A program made the translations under genes and the position numbers. From Bifidobacterium breve (lineage in GTDB: Bacteria > Actinomycetota > Thermoleophilia > Miltoncostaeales > Miltoncostaeaceae): a DNA stretch of 5,072 nt. The notes beneath the pieces were generated by a model. It was given only the letters and a program-made list of their open reading frames with translations, searched no databases and had not been told where the DNA came from. The stretch spans positions 1 through 5,072 of the forward strand of contig CAMCOB010000102.1 of assembly GCA_945876305.1 (NCBI GenBank), read 5' to 3'. Shown one piece after another: positions 1 through 5,072 of the stretch; the stretch's first letter is position 1; each line of letters starts with the position of its first letter.

Positions 1-56
1 GAATCGCTGACACGCCGGAGGAAGCCGTTGCATTCGCATGCGGTGATGACGCCTGA
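1..56 (+). CDS. C-terminal end of an unidentified protein (partial)
   Basis: Reading from base 3, the frame is open to a TGA at 54-56 and gives IADTPEEAVAFACGDDA. This acidic, helix-like ending resembles a natural protein C-terminus. The competing frame from base 1 stays open to a TAG at 136-138, but it is Arg/Pro-rich, uses rare AGG/AGA/CGA codons and looks non-coding. The gene would converge on the phosphatase gene that ends at 217. Only 17 codons are visible, so no family can be named. A non-coding stretch is a real alternative. Confidence 0.35.
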   Translation, partial: IADTPEEAVAFACGDDA

Positions 57-99
57 GGTCTGGCCGGCCACAGCCCCACCAAGAGATACTGCGAGAGCG

Positions 100-112
100 C
101 CCCGAAGCGGGG
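100..112 (+). terminator. Small GC hairpin, weak terminator candidate
   Basis: CCCCG (100-104) pairs with CGGGG (108-112) around a 3-base AAG loop. It lies 43 bases after the possible stop at 54-56 and between two convergent genes, where a terminator is expected. No T-run follows, so a classical intrinsic terminator is not shown. The pairing is visible; the function is inferred. Confidence 0.22.
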
Positions 113-165
113 GGACATCTCAGGAACGCGGGAAGTAGCGAGTGGCCCAGTCGCCCTCGCATGGA

Positions 166-185
166 CGCCCCTCTCCGAAGGGGCG
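166..185 (-). terminator. GC-rich hairpin downstream of the phosphatase gene
   Basis: CGCCCCT (166-172) is exactly complementary to AGGGGCG (179-185), giving a 7-bp stem with a 6-base loop. On the minus strand it starts about 31 bases after the stop codon of the metallophosphoesterase gene, a suitable place for transcription to end. No T-run follows on either strand, so it may be a weak or U-less terminator, or a 3' end-stabilising stem. It could serve both convergent genes. Confidence 0.35.
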
Positions 186-216
186 GCGGGCGCTGCGGCC
201 CGGCCACGCCCAACGC

Positions 217-1062
217 TCAGCCCCGGGCAGTCGCCTTGGCCGCACGTACGGGGACAGTCACCTGATCGATGGTGTCGCCTTTGACGCCCACCGCACGAAC
301 CGCAATGCCGGCTGGTGACGAATCGACCTCGAGGAACTGATTGATGGGCTTGCACATCACAAGTCCTGGCTGCGAGCGCACGCACGGATAGAGACTGGCG
401 CCGCCACCGCCGCTGGTGATGTACGTCACACCTCCGGTGCGAATGCGTTCGTAATTGTGGTTGTGCCCCGACAGCACCAGTGAAACGCCGTACTTCTTGA
501 ACAAGGGCTCCCACGCCCGCCGGCCCTCGTACGACGACGAGTGCAGGCCGGCCGTATAGACCGGCTGGTGCATTGCGACGATGCGCACTGGCTCCTTTGC
601 CGCCTTGAGCGTGCGCTCAAGAAACGTGCGCTGTGCGGATAACGATGGATTGTTGCCGTCAAGCATGATGAACCGCGTGGTGCCGTCGGCGTAGGTGTAA
701 TACCGCTTACGTGCGCCCAGCACCGTGGCGGTCGAATTGCCGCCCAGATCGTGGTTTCCCCATGCGGCACGCCATCTGATGCCCTGTGCCAGCAGGCAGG
801 CCATGGGTCGGTAGAAGTTGCCGTCGGTGGCCACGCCGTCGGGCGAATAGAAGTTGTCGCCCACGGTCATCACGAACTTGGCGGGGTTGGCCGCGTTGCT
901 CGCGCACATTGCCTTCGCCACATCGGCCTGCTGGGTGCTGCCCGTGCCCCAATCACCCACCACCAGAAAGTGGGTTGATGCCGATGTCGGTGCCTGCGCC
1001 GAGGCGATGGCCACGGGTGCCAGCACGGCTGCGGCCAGCGCGAGGGAGGCGATTCGGTTCAT
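217..1062 (-). CDS. Secreted purple-acid-phosphatase-like metallophosphoesterase
   Basis: This 281-residue protein has the five metal-binding blocks of the calcineurin-like phosphoesterase fold, in order: GDWG (D37), GDNFY (D69, Y72), GNHD (N103, H104), VAMH (H165) and GHNH (H200, H202). The Tyr in GDNFY and the GDWG/GNHD/GHNH spellings match the purple acid phosphatase group, especially the short tartrate-resistant type, so a dinuclear metal centre hydrolysing phosphate monoesters is expected. The true substrate is unknown. Residues 1-22 form a Sec signal peptide (MNR, a hydrophobic Ala/Leu/Val core, ASA-Q cleavage), so it acts outside the membrane. Four cysteines (53, 89, 227, 237) could form two disulfides. 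The ATG at 1062 was chosen because it gives a short signal-peptide N-region; in-frame ATGs at 1137/1140 would add about 25 residues in front of it. No convincing Shine-Dalgarno is visible. A small membrane-protein ORF ends 61 bases upstream on the same strand, so co-transcription is possible. Confidence 0.88.
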   Translation of the reverse strand: MNRIASLALAAAVLAPVAIASAQAPTSASTHFLVVGDWGTGSTQQADVAKAMCASNAANPAKFVMTVGDNFYSPDGVATDGNFYRPMACLLAQGIRWRAAWGNHDLGGNSTATVLGARKRYYTYADGTTRFIMLDGNNPSLSAQRTFLERTLKAAKEPVRIVAMHQPVYTAGLHSSSYEGRRAWEPLFKKYGVSLVLSGHNHNYERIRTGGVTYITSGGGGASLYPCVRSQPGLVMCKPINQFLEVDSSPAGIAVRAVGVKGDTIDQVTVPVRAAKATARG

Positions 1063-1123
1063 TGGCCGGATGCTGGCATCACCGCCCGTGGCCGCGAGGC
1101 GCCCGGGGTCGCCACGGAACCCA

Positions 1124-1348
1124 TCAGCCGACGGCATCATCCACTGCCGCGCGGGGTGCGACAGTGGCGCGCAGGCGATCGCGTGCGGCGTCGAGGGCGC
1201 GCACGGTGTCGGTATGCGCATGGGCCTGTGAACCCGGGGGCTCATCGTCGTCGCGGCGGGCACGCACGATGGCTGCGCCAACTGCCGCTGCGGCGGTCAC
1301 TGATGCAAAGCCGATGAATGTCCTCGCCATGTGCACGATGCTAAACAT
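1124..1348 (-). CDS. Possible small single-pass membrane protein, function unknown
   Basis: This is a 74-residue ORF, or 68 residues if it starts at the ATG at 1330 (MARTF). The N-terminus is hydrophobic and Ala-rich, about 18-20 residues (FIGFASVTAAAAVGAAIV in the middle), and is followed by a positive stop-transfer-like RARR and then acidic DDDE. That order suggests one membrane helix with a cytoplasmic tail. The tail's last 30 residues could form an amphipathic helix. The stop is 61 bases before the phosphatase start on the same strand. Third-position GC (about 68% by hand count) is close to a sample of the phosphatase gene (about 69%), but first-position GC is higher still, so the coding signal is not strong. 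Neither start has a well-spaced Shine-Dalgarno; only a G-run abuts 1348. I recognise no family. It could be a chance ORF in a high-GC leader. Confidence 0.42.
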   Translation of the reverse strand: MFSIVHMARTFIGFASVTAAAAVGAAIVRARRDDDEPPGSQAHAHTDTVRALDAARDRLRATVAPRAAVDDAVG

Positions 1349-1402
1349 GGCCCCCGGCGGCACTCGTGTGACGCCGCTGTGCGCATGCCCGCACGGATGC
1401 GC

Positions 1403-1430
1403 GTGATCGGCCACAGAGCACTGGTATAGT
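1403..1430 (+). promoter_or_regulatory. Candidate sigma-70-type promoter of the rpsF operon
   Basis: TATAGT at 1425-1430 matches the -10 consensus at five of six positions. A poor -35 match, GTGATC (1403-1408), lies 16 bases upstream. Transcription would begin near 1437, giving a leader of about 80 bases before rpsF. The -10 is one of the few AT-rich spots in this GC-rich divergent region. The -10 is visible; promoter use is inferred. Confidence 0.5.
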
Positions 1431-1436
1431 CTCTCG

Positions 1437-1518
1437 CCTGCCCGCGGGCGGACGGGTGCCCTGTGCACCACCCCGCTTCCGCAGCAGCCCACATGAGAAC
1501 CAGCCCGGAGGACCGGCG
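1437..1518 (+). promoter_or_regulatory. Structured 5' leader of rpsF, possible autoregulatory site
   Basis: The leader between the candidate -10 and the rpsF start contains several pairings. A perfect 10-base palindrome GCCCGCGGGC lies at 1440-1449. A 5-bp hairpin pairs GGTGC (1455-1459) with GCACC (1465-1469). A small CCGG/CCGG pairing (1505-1508 with 1513-1516) would place AGGA of the ribosome binding site in its loop. Many bacteria carry an rpsF leader RNA that binds the bS6:bS18 complex through a CCG-containing motif, so feedback control is plausible here. I cannot assign that motif exactly by eye. Confidence 0.33.
1507..1511 (+). promoter_or_regulatory. Ribosome binding site that fixes the rpsF start at ATT
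   Basis: GGAGG is a perfect anti-Shine-Dalgarno match. Seven bases separate it from ATT at 1519-1521, which is followed directly by the conserved bS6 N-terminus (HPYQIM). No ATG, GTG or TTG in the rpsF frame lies at a usable distance. This site is the main argument for the ATT start. Confidence 0.72.
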
Positions 1519-1944
1519 ATTCACCCGTACCAGATCATGATGATCCTCAGTACTGAGGCCGATGGCGAGCAGCACGCGGAGATCATCTCGCGCGTGAGCA
1601 CACTCATCGACGAGGCCGGCGGTACCGTGGACGATGTCGCCGAGTGGGGCCGTCGCCCCATCGCCTATCCCGTGCGCAAGCAGACTGACGGCGTGTACGT
1701 CATCGTCACGTGCCAGGCCGAGCCTGCTGCGATCGACGAGGTCTGCCGCATCCTTTCCATCAGCAAGGAAGTGGTGCTGCGGGCCATGCCGTTCCGCCTG
1801 TCGGACGCCGAGCTTGAGTCCGCCAAGGCCAACGGCGTTCCGCTTCCGGTTGACGACCGCCCCGCCGAGGAGCGCCCCCGTGGCGGCCGTGGCGGACGTG
1901 GTGGTGGCGCCGCTGGCGGCCGTCGCCGCGACCGGGACCGCTAG
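1519..1944 (+). CDS. rpsF: 30S ribosomal protein bS6, apparent ATT start
   Basis: bS6 sits on the 30S platform as a dimer with bS18 and helps assemble the central domain. From the ATT at 1519 the protein is 141 residues. The ferredoxin-like bS6 fold covers about residues 1-95. It opens with the typical first strand HPYQIMMIL and includes the conserved block EWGRRPIAYPVRK (42-54), a Y-VIVTC strand (60-65) and the closing VVLRAMPFRL (85-94). Residues 117-141 form a basic Arg/Gly tail with RGG repeats. The only other upstream start in frame is the GTG at 1456, which would add 21 Pro/Arg-rich residues unlike bS6 and lies inside a leader hairpin. The next ATG (1540) would delete the first strand. 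Start choice aside, the identification is firm. It is the first gene of the operon and ends 9 bases before ssb. Confidence 0.93.
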   Translation: MHPYQIMMILSTEADGEQHAEIISRVSTLIDEAGGTVDDVAEWGRRPIAYPVRKQTDGVYVIVTCQAEPAAIDEVCRILSISKEVVLRAMPFRLSDAELESAKANGVPLPVDDRPAEERPRGGRGGRGGGAAGGRRRDRDR

Positions 1945-1953
1945 GAGCCCCCG

Positions 1954-2433
1954 GTGGCCGCAGACCTCAACCGCGTCACACTCGTAGGCCGCCTCACCCG
2001 CGACCCCGAGGTGCGTCACCTCGCCAGCGGCGACCCGGTGTGCTCCATGCGCATCGCGGTGAACAGCCGTGGACGCGGGGACGACGGTCAGTGGACCGAC
2101 AAGCCCAATTTCTTCGACGTCACCGTCTTCGGCCGTCAGGCCGAGACCGTGTCCAACTACCTCAGCAAGGGGCGTCGCGTCGGTATCGACGGCCGCCTGC
2201 AGTGGAGGGAGTGGGAGGCGAAGGAAGGCGGCAAGCGCCAGAGCGTGGAGGTCGTCGCCAACGACGTCTTCTTCCTCGACAACCGCGCCGACGGCGAGGG
2301 TGGTGGTGGCAGTGGTGGCGGTTGGTCCGCCCAGGCAGCCCCGGCCACGCCCGGCGGCGATCTGCCGGTTGACACCAGCGACCTTTCCTCACCGGCCCCG
2401 GCACCCGCCGGGGACGACGACATCCCGTTCTAG
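1954..2433 (+). CDS. ssb: Single-stranded DNA-binding protein SSB
   Basis: SSB coats single-stranded DNA in replication, repair and recombination and recruits partner enzymes. The 159 residues divide into an OB-fold (about 1-110) opening with LNRVTLVGRLTRDPEVRH and containing FFDVTVFGRQAE (53-64) and GRRVGIDGRLQWREWE (73-88), a flexible Gly/Ser then Pro/Ala linker (about 114-152), and the acidic tip DDDIPF (154-159) that binds partner proteins. All are canonical for a homotetrameric bacterial SSB. The start is GTG at 1954; its GGAG (1944-1947) overlaps the rpsF stop codon with a 6-base spacer, which suggests coupled translation. It is unusual only in being followed directly by rplI rather than rpsR. 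Confidence 0.97.
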   Translation: MAADLNRVTLVGRLTRDPEVRHLASGDPVCSMRIAVNSRGRGDDGQWTDKPNFFDVTVFGRQAETVSNYLSKGRRVGIDGRLQWREWEAKEGGKRQSVEVVANDVFFLDNRADGEGGGGSGGGWSAQAAPATPGGDLPVDTSDLSSPAPAPAGDDDIPF

Positions 2434-2442
2434 GAAGACACG

Positions 2443-2901
2443 ATGCAGGCGATCCTTCTTGAAGACATCCGCGGTCTCGGCAATGCCGGATCCGTGGTCA
2501 CCGTGGCCCGTGGCTACATGCGCAACTACCTCGAGCCCCGCAGGCTTGCCGAGGTCGCCACCGCGGCGCGCATTGCCGAGGTGCAGCGCACCACCGAGCA
2601 GCGCGCAGCAGCGCGTGCCAAGCAGGCGGCAGAGGCCATTGAGCTCGCCGACCTCCTGGGTCGCACAATCCTCACGCTCAAGGCCAAGGCTGGCGCTGAC
2701 GGACGTCTGTTCGGCTCCATCACGTCGGGTGACGTGTCTGAGGCCATCTTCGAGGCACGTGGCGTGCGCATTGACCGTCGCCACATCTCGGTTGACCCTC
2801 CCATCCGCTCGGCCGGCACCTACGTGGTGCCCGTGGATCTGGGCGAGGGTGGCATCACCGAGGTCAAGACGATCGTCAGCCCGCTCACCGATAACGAGTA
2901 G
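2443..2901 (+). CDS. rplI: 50S ribosomal protein bL9
   Basis: bL9 binds 23S rRNA at the base of the L1 stalk and helps keep the reading frame. The 152-residue protein is full length. The N-terminal domain (1-40) has MQAILLEDIRGLGNAGSVV and VARGYMRNYLEPRRLA, the family's rRNA-binding signature. A long Ala/Glu/Arg central helix spans about 41-75. The C-terminal domain (about 76-146) contains GRLFGSITSGDVSEAI (87-102) and PIRSAGTYVVPVDLG (120-134). The ATG at 2443 follows AGGAAG (2432-2437), which overlaps the ssb stop codon, so translation is probably coupled. It ends 6 bases before dnaB. Confidence 0.97.
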   Translation: MQAILLEDIRGLGNAGSVVTVARGYMRNYLEPRRLAEVATAARIAEVQRTTEQRAAARAKQAAEAIELADLLGRTILTLKAKAGADGRLFGSITSGDVSEAIFEARGVRIDRRHISVDPPIRSAGTYVVPVDLGEGGITEVKTIVSPLTDNE

Positions 2902-2907
2902 ACGGAA

Positions 2908-4305
2908 GTGGGCTCCGACACCGGAGCACTGACCCGGACGGGAAGCGGCCTGCCGGCGTCGGCCAGCGGCCACATCCCGCCGCCGCAGAACCAGGAGGCC
3001 GAGCAGTTCCTCCTGGCGTCTCTCATCGACGTGGGCGGCAACGTTGCCGAGGCCATGGCCTTTGTGAGCGTGGACGACTTCTACCGCGAGGGGCACCGTC
3101 GCATCTTTCAGGGCGTGTCCGACCTGTTTCAGGTTGGTGAGCCCATCGAGCCCATCACGGTCATTGAACAACTGACCAAGTCGGGTGACCTCGAAATGGC
3201 CGGCGGTCGTGACGCGGTGCTCGATCTGATGGCCACGCCGTACATCGCCGCGTCGTACCGCACCTATGCCGAACTGGTACGCGATGCCGCCACCCAGCGA
3301 CGCCTGCTGCAGATCGGGCAGGAGATCGAGAGCATCGTCGCCGAGCGCGAGGGTGAGACGCATCACATGGTGCAGCGCGCCGAGAACCTGGTGTACGACC
3401 TCACGAAAAAGCGCACCCGTGGCGACTTCGTGGGTACCAGCGACTTGGTGATGCGCAGTATGGAGCGGCTCGTGGCCGCCAGCGATCAGGGCAGCGAGGT
3501 CACGGGTCTCGCCACCGGATTTGAGGACCTCGACAAGCTGACCGGTGGTTTTCGCGACGGCAACCTCATCGTGGTGGCCGCCCGGCCGTCGATGGGAAAG
3601 ACCGCGCTCGCCCTGTGCATGGCCGAGCACGTGGCGCTGGCCGAAGACAAGACAGTCGCCATGTTCAGCCTGGAGATGAGCGGCGAGGAACTGACTCAGC
3701 GACTTCTGTGCTCGGTGGCGATGGTTGATGCCTCGCGCATGCGAAGTGGCCGTCTTTCGCCCGACGACTGGCCGCGCGTGAGCCAGGCCGCAGACCGCCT
3801 GAGCAAGGCTAATATCTTTATCGACGATTCCGAGGGTATGACCGTTGCCGAGATGCGCACAAAGGCGCGTCGCCTGAAGGCCCAGCACGGCCTGGGCCTG
3901 GTGATCGTGGACTACATCCAGCTGATGGAGGGCGCACCCAATCTGCGGCGGCGGGATGAGAACCGCGTGCAAGAGATATCGGCAATCTCGCGTGGGCTCA
4001 AGATGATGGCGCGCGACCTCGAGGTGCCGATCATCGTGGTGTCACAGCTGAACCGGTCGCCTGACGCCCGTAACGACAAGCGCCCGATGCTCTCCGACCT
4101 GCGTGAGTCGGGCGCCATCGAGCAGGACGCCGACATGGTGCTCTTGATCTACCGCGACGATTACTACGAGCCCGACAGCGAGAGCAAGGGCATCGCCGAG
4201 GTGAACGTGGCCAAGCACCGTAATGGCCCGACCGACCGCGTGAAGCTTGCATTTATGGGCACCTACGCCAAGTTCGCGAGCCTCGCCAAGGATCACGACC
4301 GCTAG
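2908..4305 (+). CDS. dnaB: Replicative DNA helicase DnaB
   Basis: DnaB is the hexameric helicase that unwinds the fork and recruits primase. The 465 residues are a normal full length. A Gly/Ser-rich leader (1-22) precedes the N-terminal domain (about 23-125), which starts with the conserved IPPPQNQEAEQFLLASLID. A linker follows (about 130-190), then the RecA-like ATPase domain (about 198-465). ATPase motifs are Walker A ARPSMGKTA (225-233, K231/T232), the catalytic Glu in FSLEMS (E256), Walker B VIVDYIQLM (332-340, D335), the SQLNRS block (379-384), LRESGAIEQDADMV (398-411) and the AKHRNGP arginine-finger region (435-441, R438). All key residues are present and no intein interrupts the Walker A region, a known intein site in actinobacterial DnaB. 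The GTG at 2908 is the only usable start before the conserved domain. It has only GGA one base away, so it probably relies on ribosomes ending rplI 6 bases upstream. Confidence 0.97.
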   Translation: MGSDTGALTRTGSGLPASASGHIPPPQNQEAEQFLLASLIDVGGNVAEAMAFVSVDDFYREGHRRIFQGVSDLFQVGEPIEPITVIEQLTKSGDLEMAGGRDAVLDLMATPYIAASYRTYAELVRDAATQRRLLQIGQEIESIVAEREGETHHMVQRAENLVYDLTKKRTRGDFVGTSDLVMRSMERLVAASDQGSEVTGLATGFEDLDKLTGGFRDGNLIVVAARPSMGKTALALCMAEHVALAEDKTVAMFSLEMSGEELTQRLLCSVAMVDASRMRSGRLSPDDWPRVSQAADRLSKANIFIDDSEGMTVAEMRTKARRLKAQHGLGLVIVDYIQLMEGAPNLRRRDENRVQEISAISRGLKMMARDLEVPIIVVSQLNRSPDARNDKRPMLSDLRESGAIEQDADMVLLIYRDDYYEPDSESKGIAEVNVAKHRNGPTDRVKLAFMGTYAKFASLAKDHDR

Positions 4306-4617
4306 ACGATTCTGCGTGGCCACATCGGGCGCCGACGTGCCGTCCCGACATGGCCGTTGTGCGGATGAGGCCCTTGCCGTCCTGAGTGGTGGTTGCGGTG
4401 AGCACGCGTCCGGCGAGCGCATCGTGTTCGATGGGCTCGGGCTCGCGGGTATACACATCGGCAACAGCCAGTGAATCCACGCGCCGCACACCGACGACGT
4501 GGTGAAGATCATGTCGCTCGTACGCCCCATGGGCAGCGCCCTTGGCGCCATCCGGCCCGAGGCGGCGCACCTCTCCACCCCCACCTGCCGCACAGTGACT
4601 GGGATCTGGACATAACG
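4306..4617. other. Unassigned region after dnaB with a coding-like frame broken by TGA
   Basis: I recognise no gene here. The plus frame entered at 4307 is open to a TGA at 4472-4474, then open again to a TAA at 4613-4615. By hand count over its 101 sense codons, GC is about 67% at position 1, 56% at position 2 and 80% at position 3, the ordering expected of a real gene in a high-GC genome. The second part (GC3 about 89%) reads IHAPHTDDVVKIMSLVRPMG and onward. The frame has no proper start after dnaB. The exactly opposite minus frame is also open (4624 down to 4253, 123 codons) but has the wrong codon-position pattern and runs into the dnaB 3' end. A gene remnant, a chance open stretch or a misread base are all possible. 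No tRNA, T-run terminator or repeat was found. Confidence 0.3.
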
Positions 4618-4632
4618 CGGACAATTGGTCCG
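4618..4632. repeat. Inverted repeat, possible operator
   Basis: CGGAC (4618-4622) is complementary to GTCCG (4628-4632) with AATTG between them. It marks the switch from GC-rich sequence to an AT-richer block (about 4611-4670) upstream of the gene at 4768. It has no T-run, so an operator-like site is as likely as a terminator. A 5-bp arm is short enough to arise by chance. Confidence 0.22.
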
Positions 4633-4724
4633 AAATTCAGCGTGAGTTCGTAACGTTTCATACATGGAACAGAGGCGACCGTTCGCACCACTTGCCACGA
4701 ACTCCTCGCTATCTTGCCCCCATC

Positions 4725-4746
4725 AGTCATCCCTTTTGGGGTGATT
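4725..4746 (+). promoter_or_regulatory. Leader hairpin upstream of the ADC-like gene
   Basis: AGTCATCCC (4725-4733) can pair with GGGGTGATT (4738-4746) around a TTTT loop. This gives nine pairs, two of them G-U. The stem ends 9 bases before the AAAGGA ribosome binding site (4756-4761) of the gene at 4768. It could control translation or mRNA stability, or act at the DNA level as an operator. A -10-like TATCTT lies at 4710-4715, but no well-spaced -35 accompanies it, so the transcript start is uncertain. Confidence 0.35.
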
Positions 4747-4767
4747 CCATTAGCGAAAGGATCCGTA

Positions 4768-5072
4768 GTGGCTGACCAGTTCGCCGTTACTTACATCCCC
4801 GGTTATGAGACCGGTGAGATCCCGCCGTCTCCCGTCGATCGTGACGAGAAGACCGCGTTTATCTACAGCCTCGTTGACCCGATTTGGGACATCGACACGC
4901 TGCCGCTGACCTACACGAACTCTCGTTGGTCGGCATTTTTCTACCGCATGGACGAGAAGCGTCTTCGTCGAGTGCTGCCGGACTGCCTCGACCTCGAGGA
5001 CGACATCGTCGAGCACTGGTACGTCGATCACCGCAGCACCATGCTTGGCCCGTACGGCGAGTGGGGCCTCAC
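4768..5072 (+). CDS. Acetoacetate decarboxylase-family protein, N-terminal part
   Basis: The frame is open to the window end, giving 101 residues of an incomplete protein. The GTG at 4768 follows AAAGGA (4756-4761) at a 6-base spacing, a strong start. Arginine is mostly CGT, as in well-expressed genes. Residues 62-78 (DEKRLRRVLPDCLDLED) match the 'ALRRVLPE-L' segment typical of acetoacetate decarboxylase-like proteins, and VDHRSTMLGPYGEWG (86-100) resembles the family's GPY-E strand that follows. No signal peptide or membrane segment is seen, so a cytoplasmic enzyme is likely. The family's catalytic lysine would lie beyond the window, so it is unknown whether this is a true decarboxylase or one of the relatives acting on other keto acids. 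It is separated from dnaB by over 460 bases and is probably a separate transcription unit. Confidence 0.6.
   Translation, partial: MADQFAVTYIPGYETGEIPPSPVDRDEKTAFIYSLVDPIWDIDTLPLTYTNSRWSAFFYRMDEKRLRRVLPDCLDLEDDIVEHWYVDHRSTMLGPYGEWGL

Noticed and set aside
1456..1518. GTG at 1456 as the start of rpsF
   Set aside because: It would add 21 Pro/Arg-rich residues not typical of bS6, has only a weak binding site, and lies within a leader hairpin; the GGAGG/ATT pair fits better.
1493..1540. Short ATG ORF (MRTSPEDRRFTRTRS) overlapping the rpsF start, as a leader peptide
   Set aside because: It has no ribosome binding site of its own, is out of frame with bS6, overlaps the GGAGG and start of rpsF, and has no recognisable content.
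3580..3610. Intein in DnaB
   Set aside because: The Walker A segment is continuous and the protein has the normal length of 465 residues.
2389..3972. Long open minus-strand frame opposite rplI and dnaB (527 codons)
   Set aside because: It is the codon-aligned antisense of dnaB and rplI, His/Val/Leu-rich as such shadows are, with no family motif.
4420..4445. GTTCGAT as a tRNA T-loop
   Set aside because: The flanking bases do not pair into a T-stem and no acceptor or anticodon arm can be drawn around it.
4472..4474. In-frame TGA read as selenocysteine or recoded stop
   Set aside because: No redox-type motif surrounds it, no SECIS-like stem is evident, and other genes give no sign of TGA recoding (the phosphatase gene ends in TGA).
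4253..4624. Minus-strand ORF of 123 codons downstream of dnaB as a gene
   Set aside because: GC is higher at its first codon position than its third, opposite to real genes here, and it runs into the dnaB 3' end.

Overview
This is a high-GC bacterial window (about two thirds G+C by eye). It is built around the replication/ribosome operon rpsF-ssb-rplI-dnaB on the plus strand. High GC, frequent GTG starts and this gene order fit Actinomycetota, perhaps a deep lineage such as Thermoleophilia or Acidimicrobiia. That placement is inference, because no rRNA or other decisive marker is present.

Layout. Bases 1-56 probably hold the last 17 codons of an unidentified plus-strand gene. Bases 57-216 are a short convergent intergenic stretch with two small GC-rich hairpins. 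On the minus strand, 217-1062 encodes a secreted purple-acid-phosphatase-like metallophosphoesterase. Upstream of it on the same strand is a possible 74-residue single-pass membrane protein (1124-1348). From about 1403 a divergent promoter drives rpsF (1519-1944), ssb (1954-2433), rplI (2443-2901) and dnaB (2908-4305). The gaps are 9, 9 and 6 bases, so this is a tight, probably translationally coupled operon. Bases 4306-4767 have no confident gene. The first two thirds is an open, coding-like stretch broken by a TGA; the rest is AT-richer and carries two inverted repeats. A GTG-initiated gene with a good ribosome binding site starts at 4768 and runs off the end. Its first 101 residues look like the acetoacetate decarboxylase family.

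Function. The operon joins two ribosomal proteins (bS6, bL9) to the single-strand DNA binding protein and the replicative helicase, the usual bacterial link between translation and replication genes. The main departures are three. The best start for rpsF is an ATT codon placed 7 bases after a perfect GGAGG. rpsR (bS18, the direct partner of bS6) is missing from its usual place between ssb and rplI. bS6 carries an Arg/Gly-rich C-terminal tail. No mobile element, CRISPR array, tRNA or rRNA was found, and I see no clear new multi-gene system.
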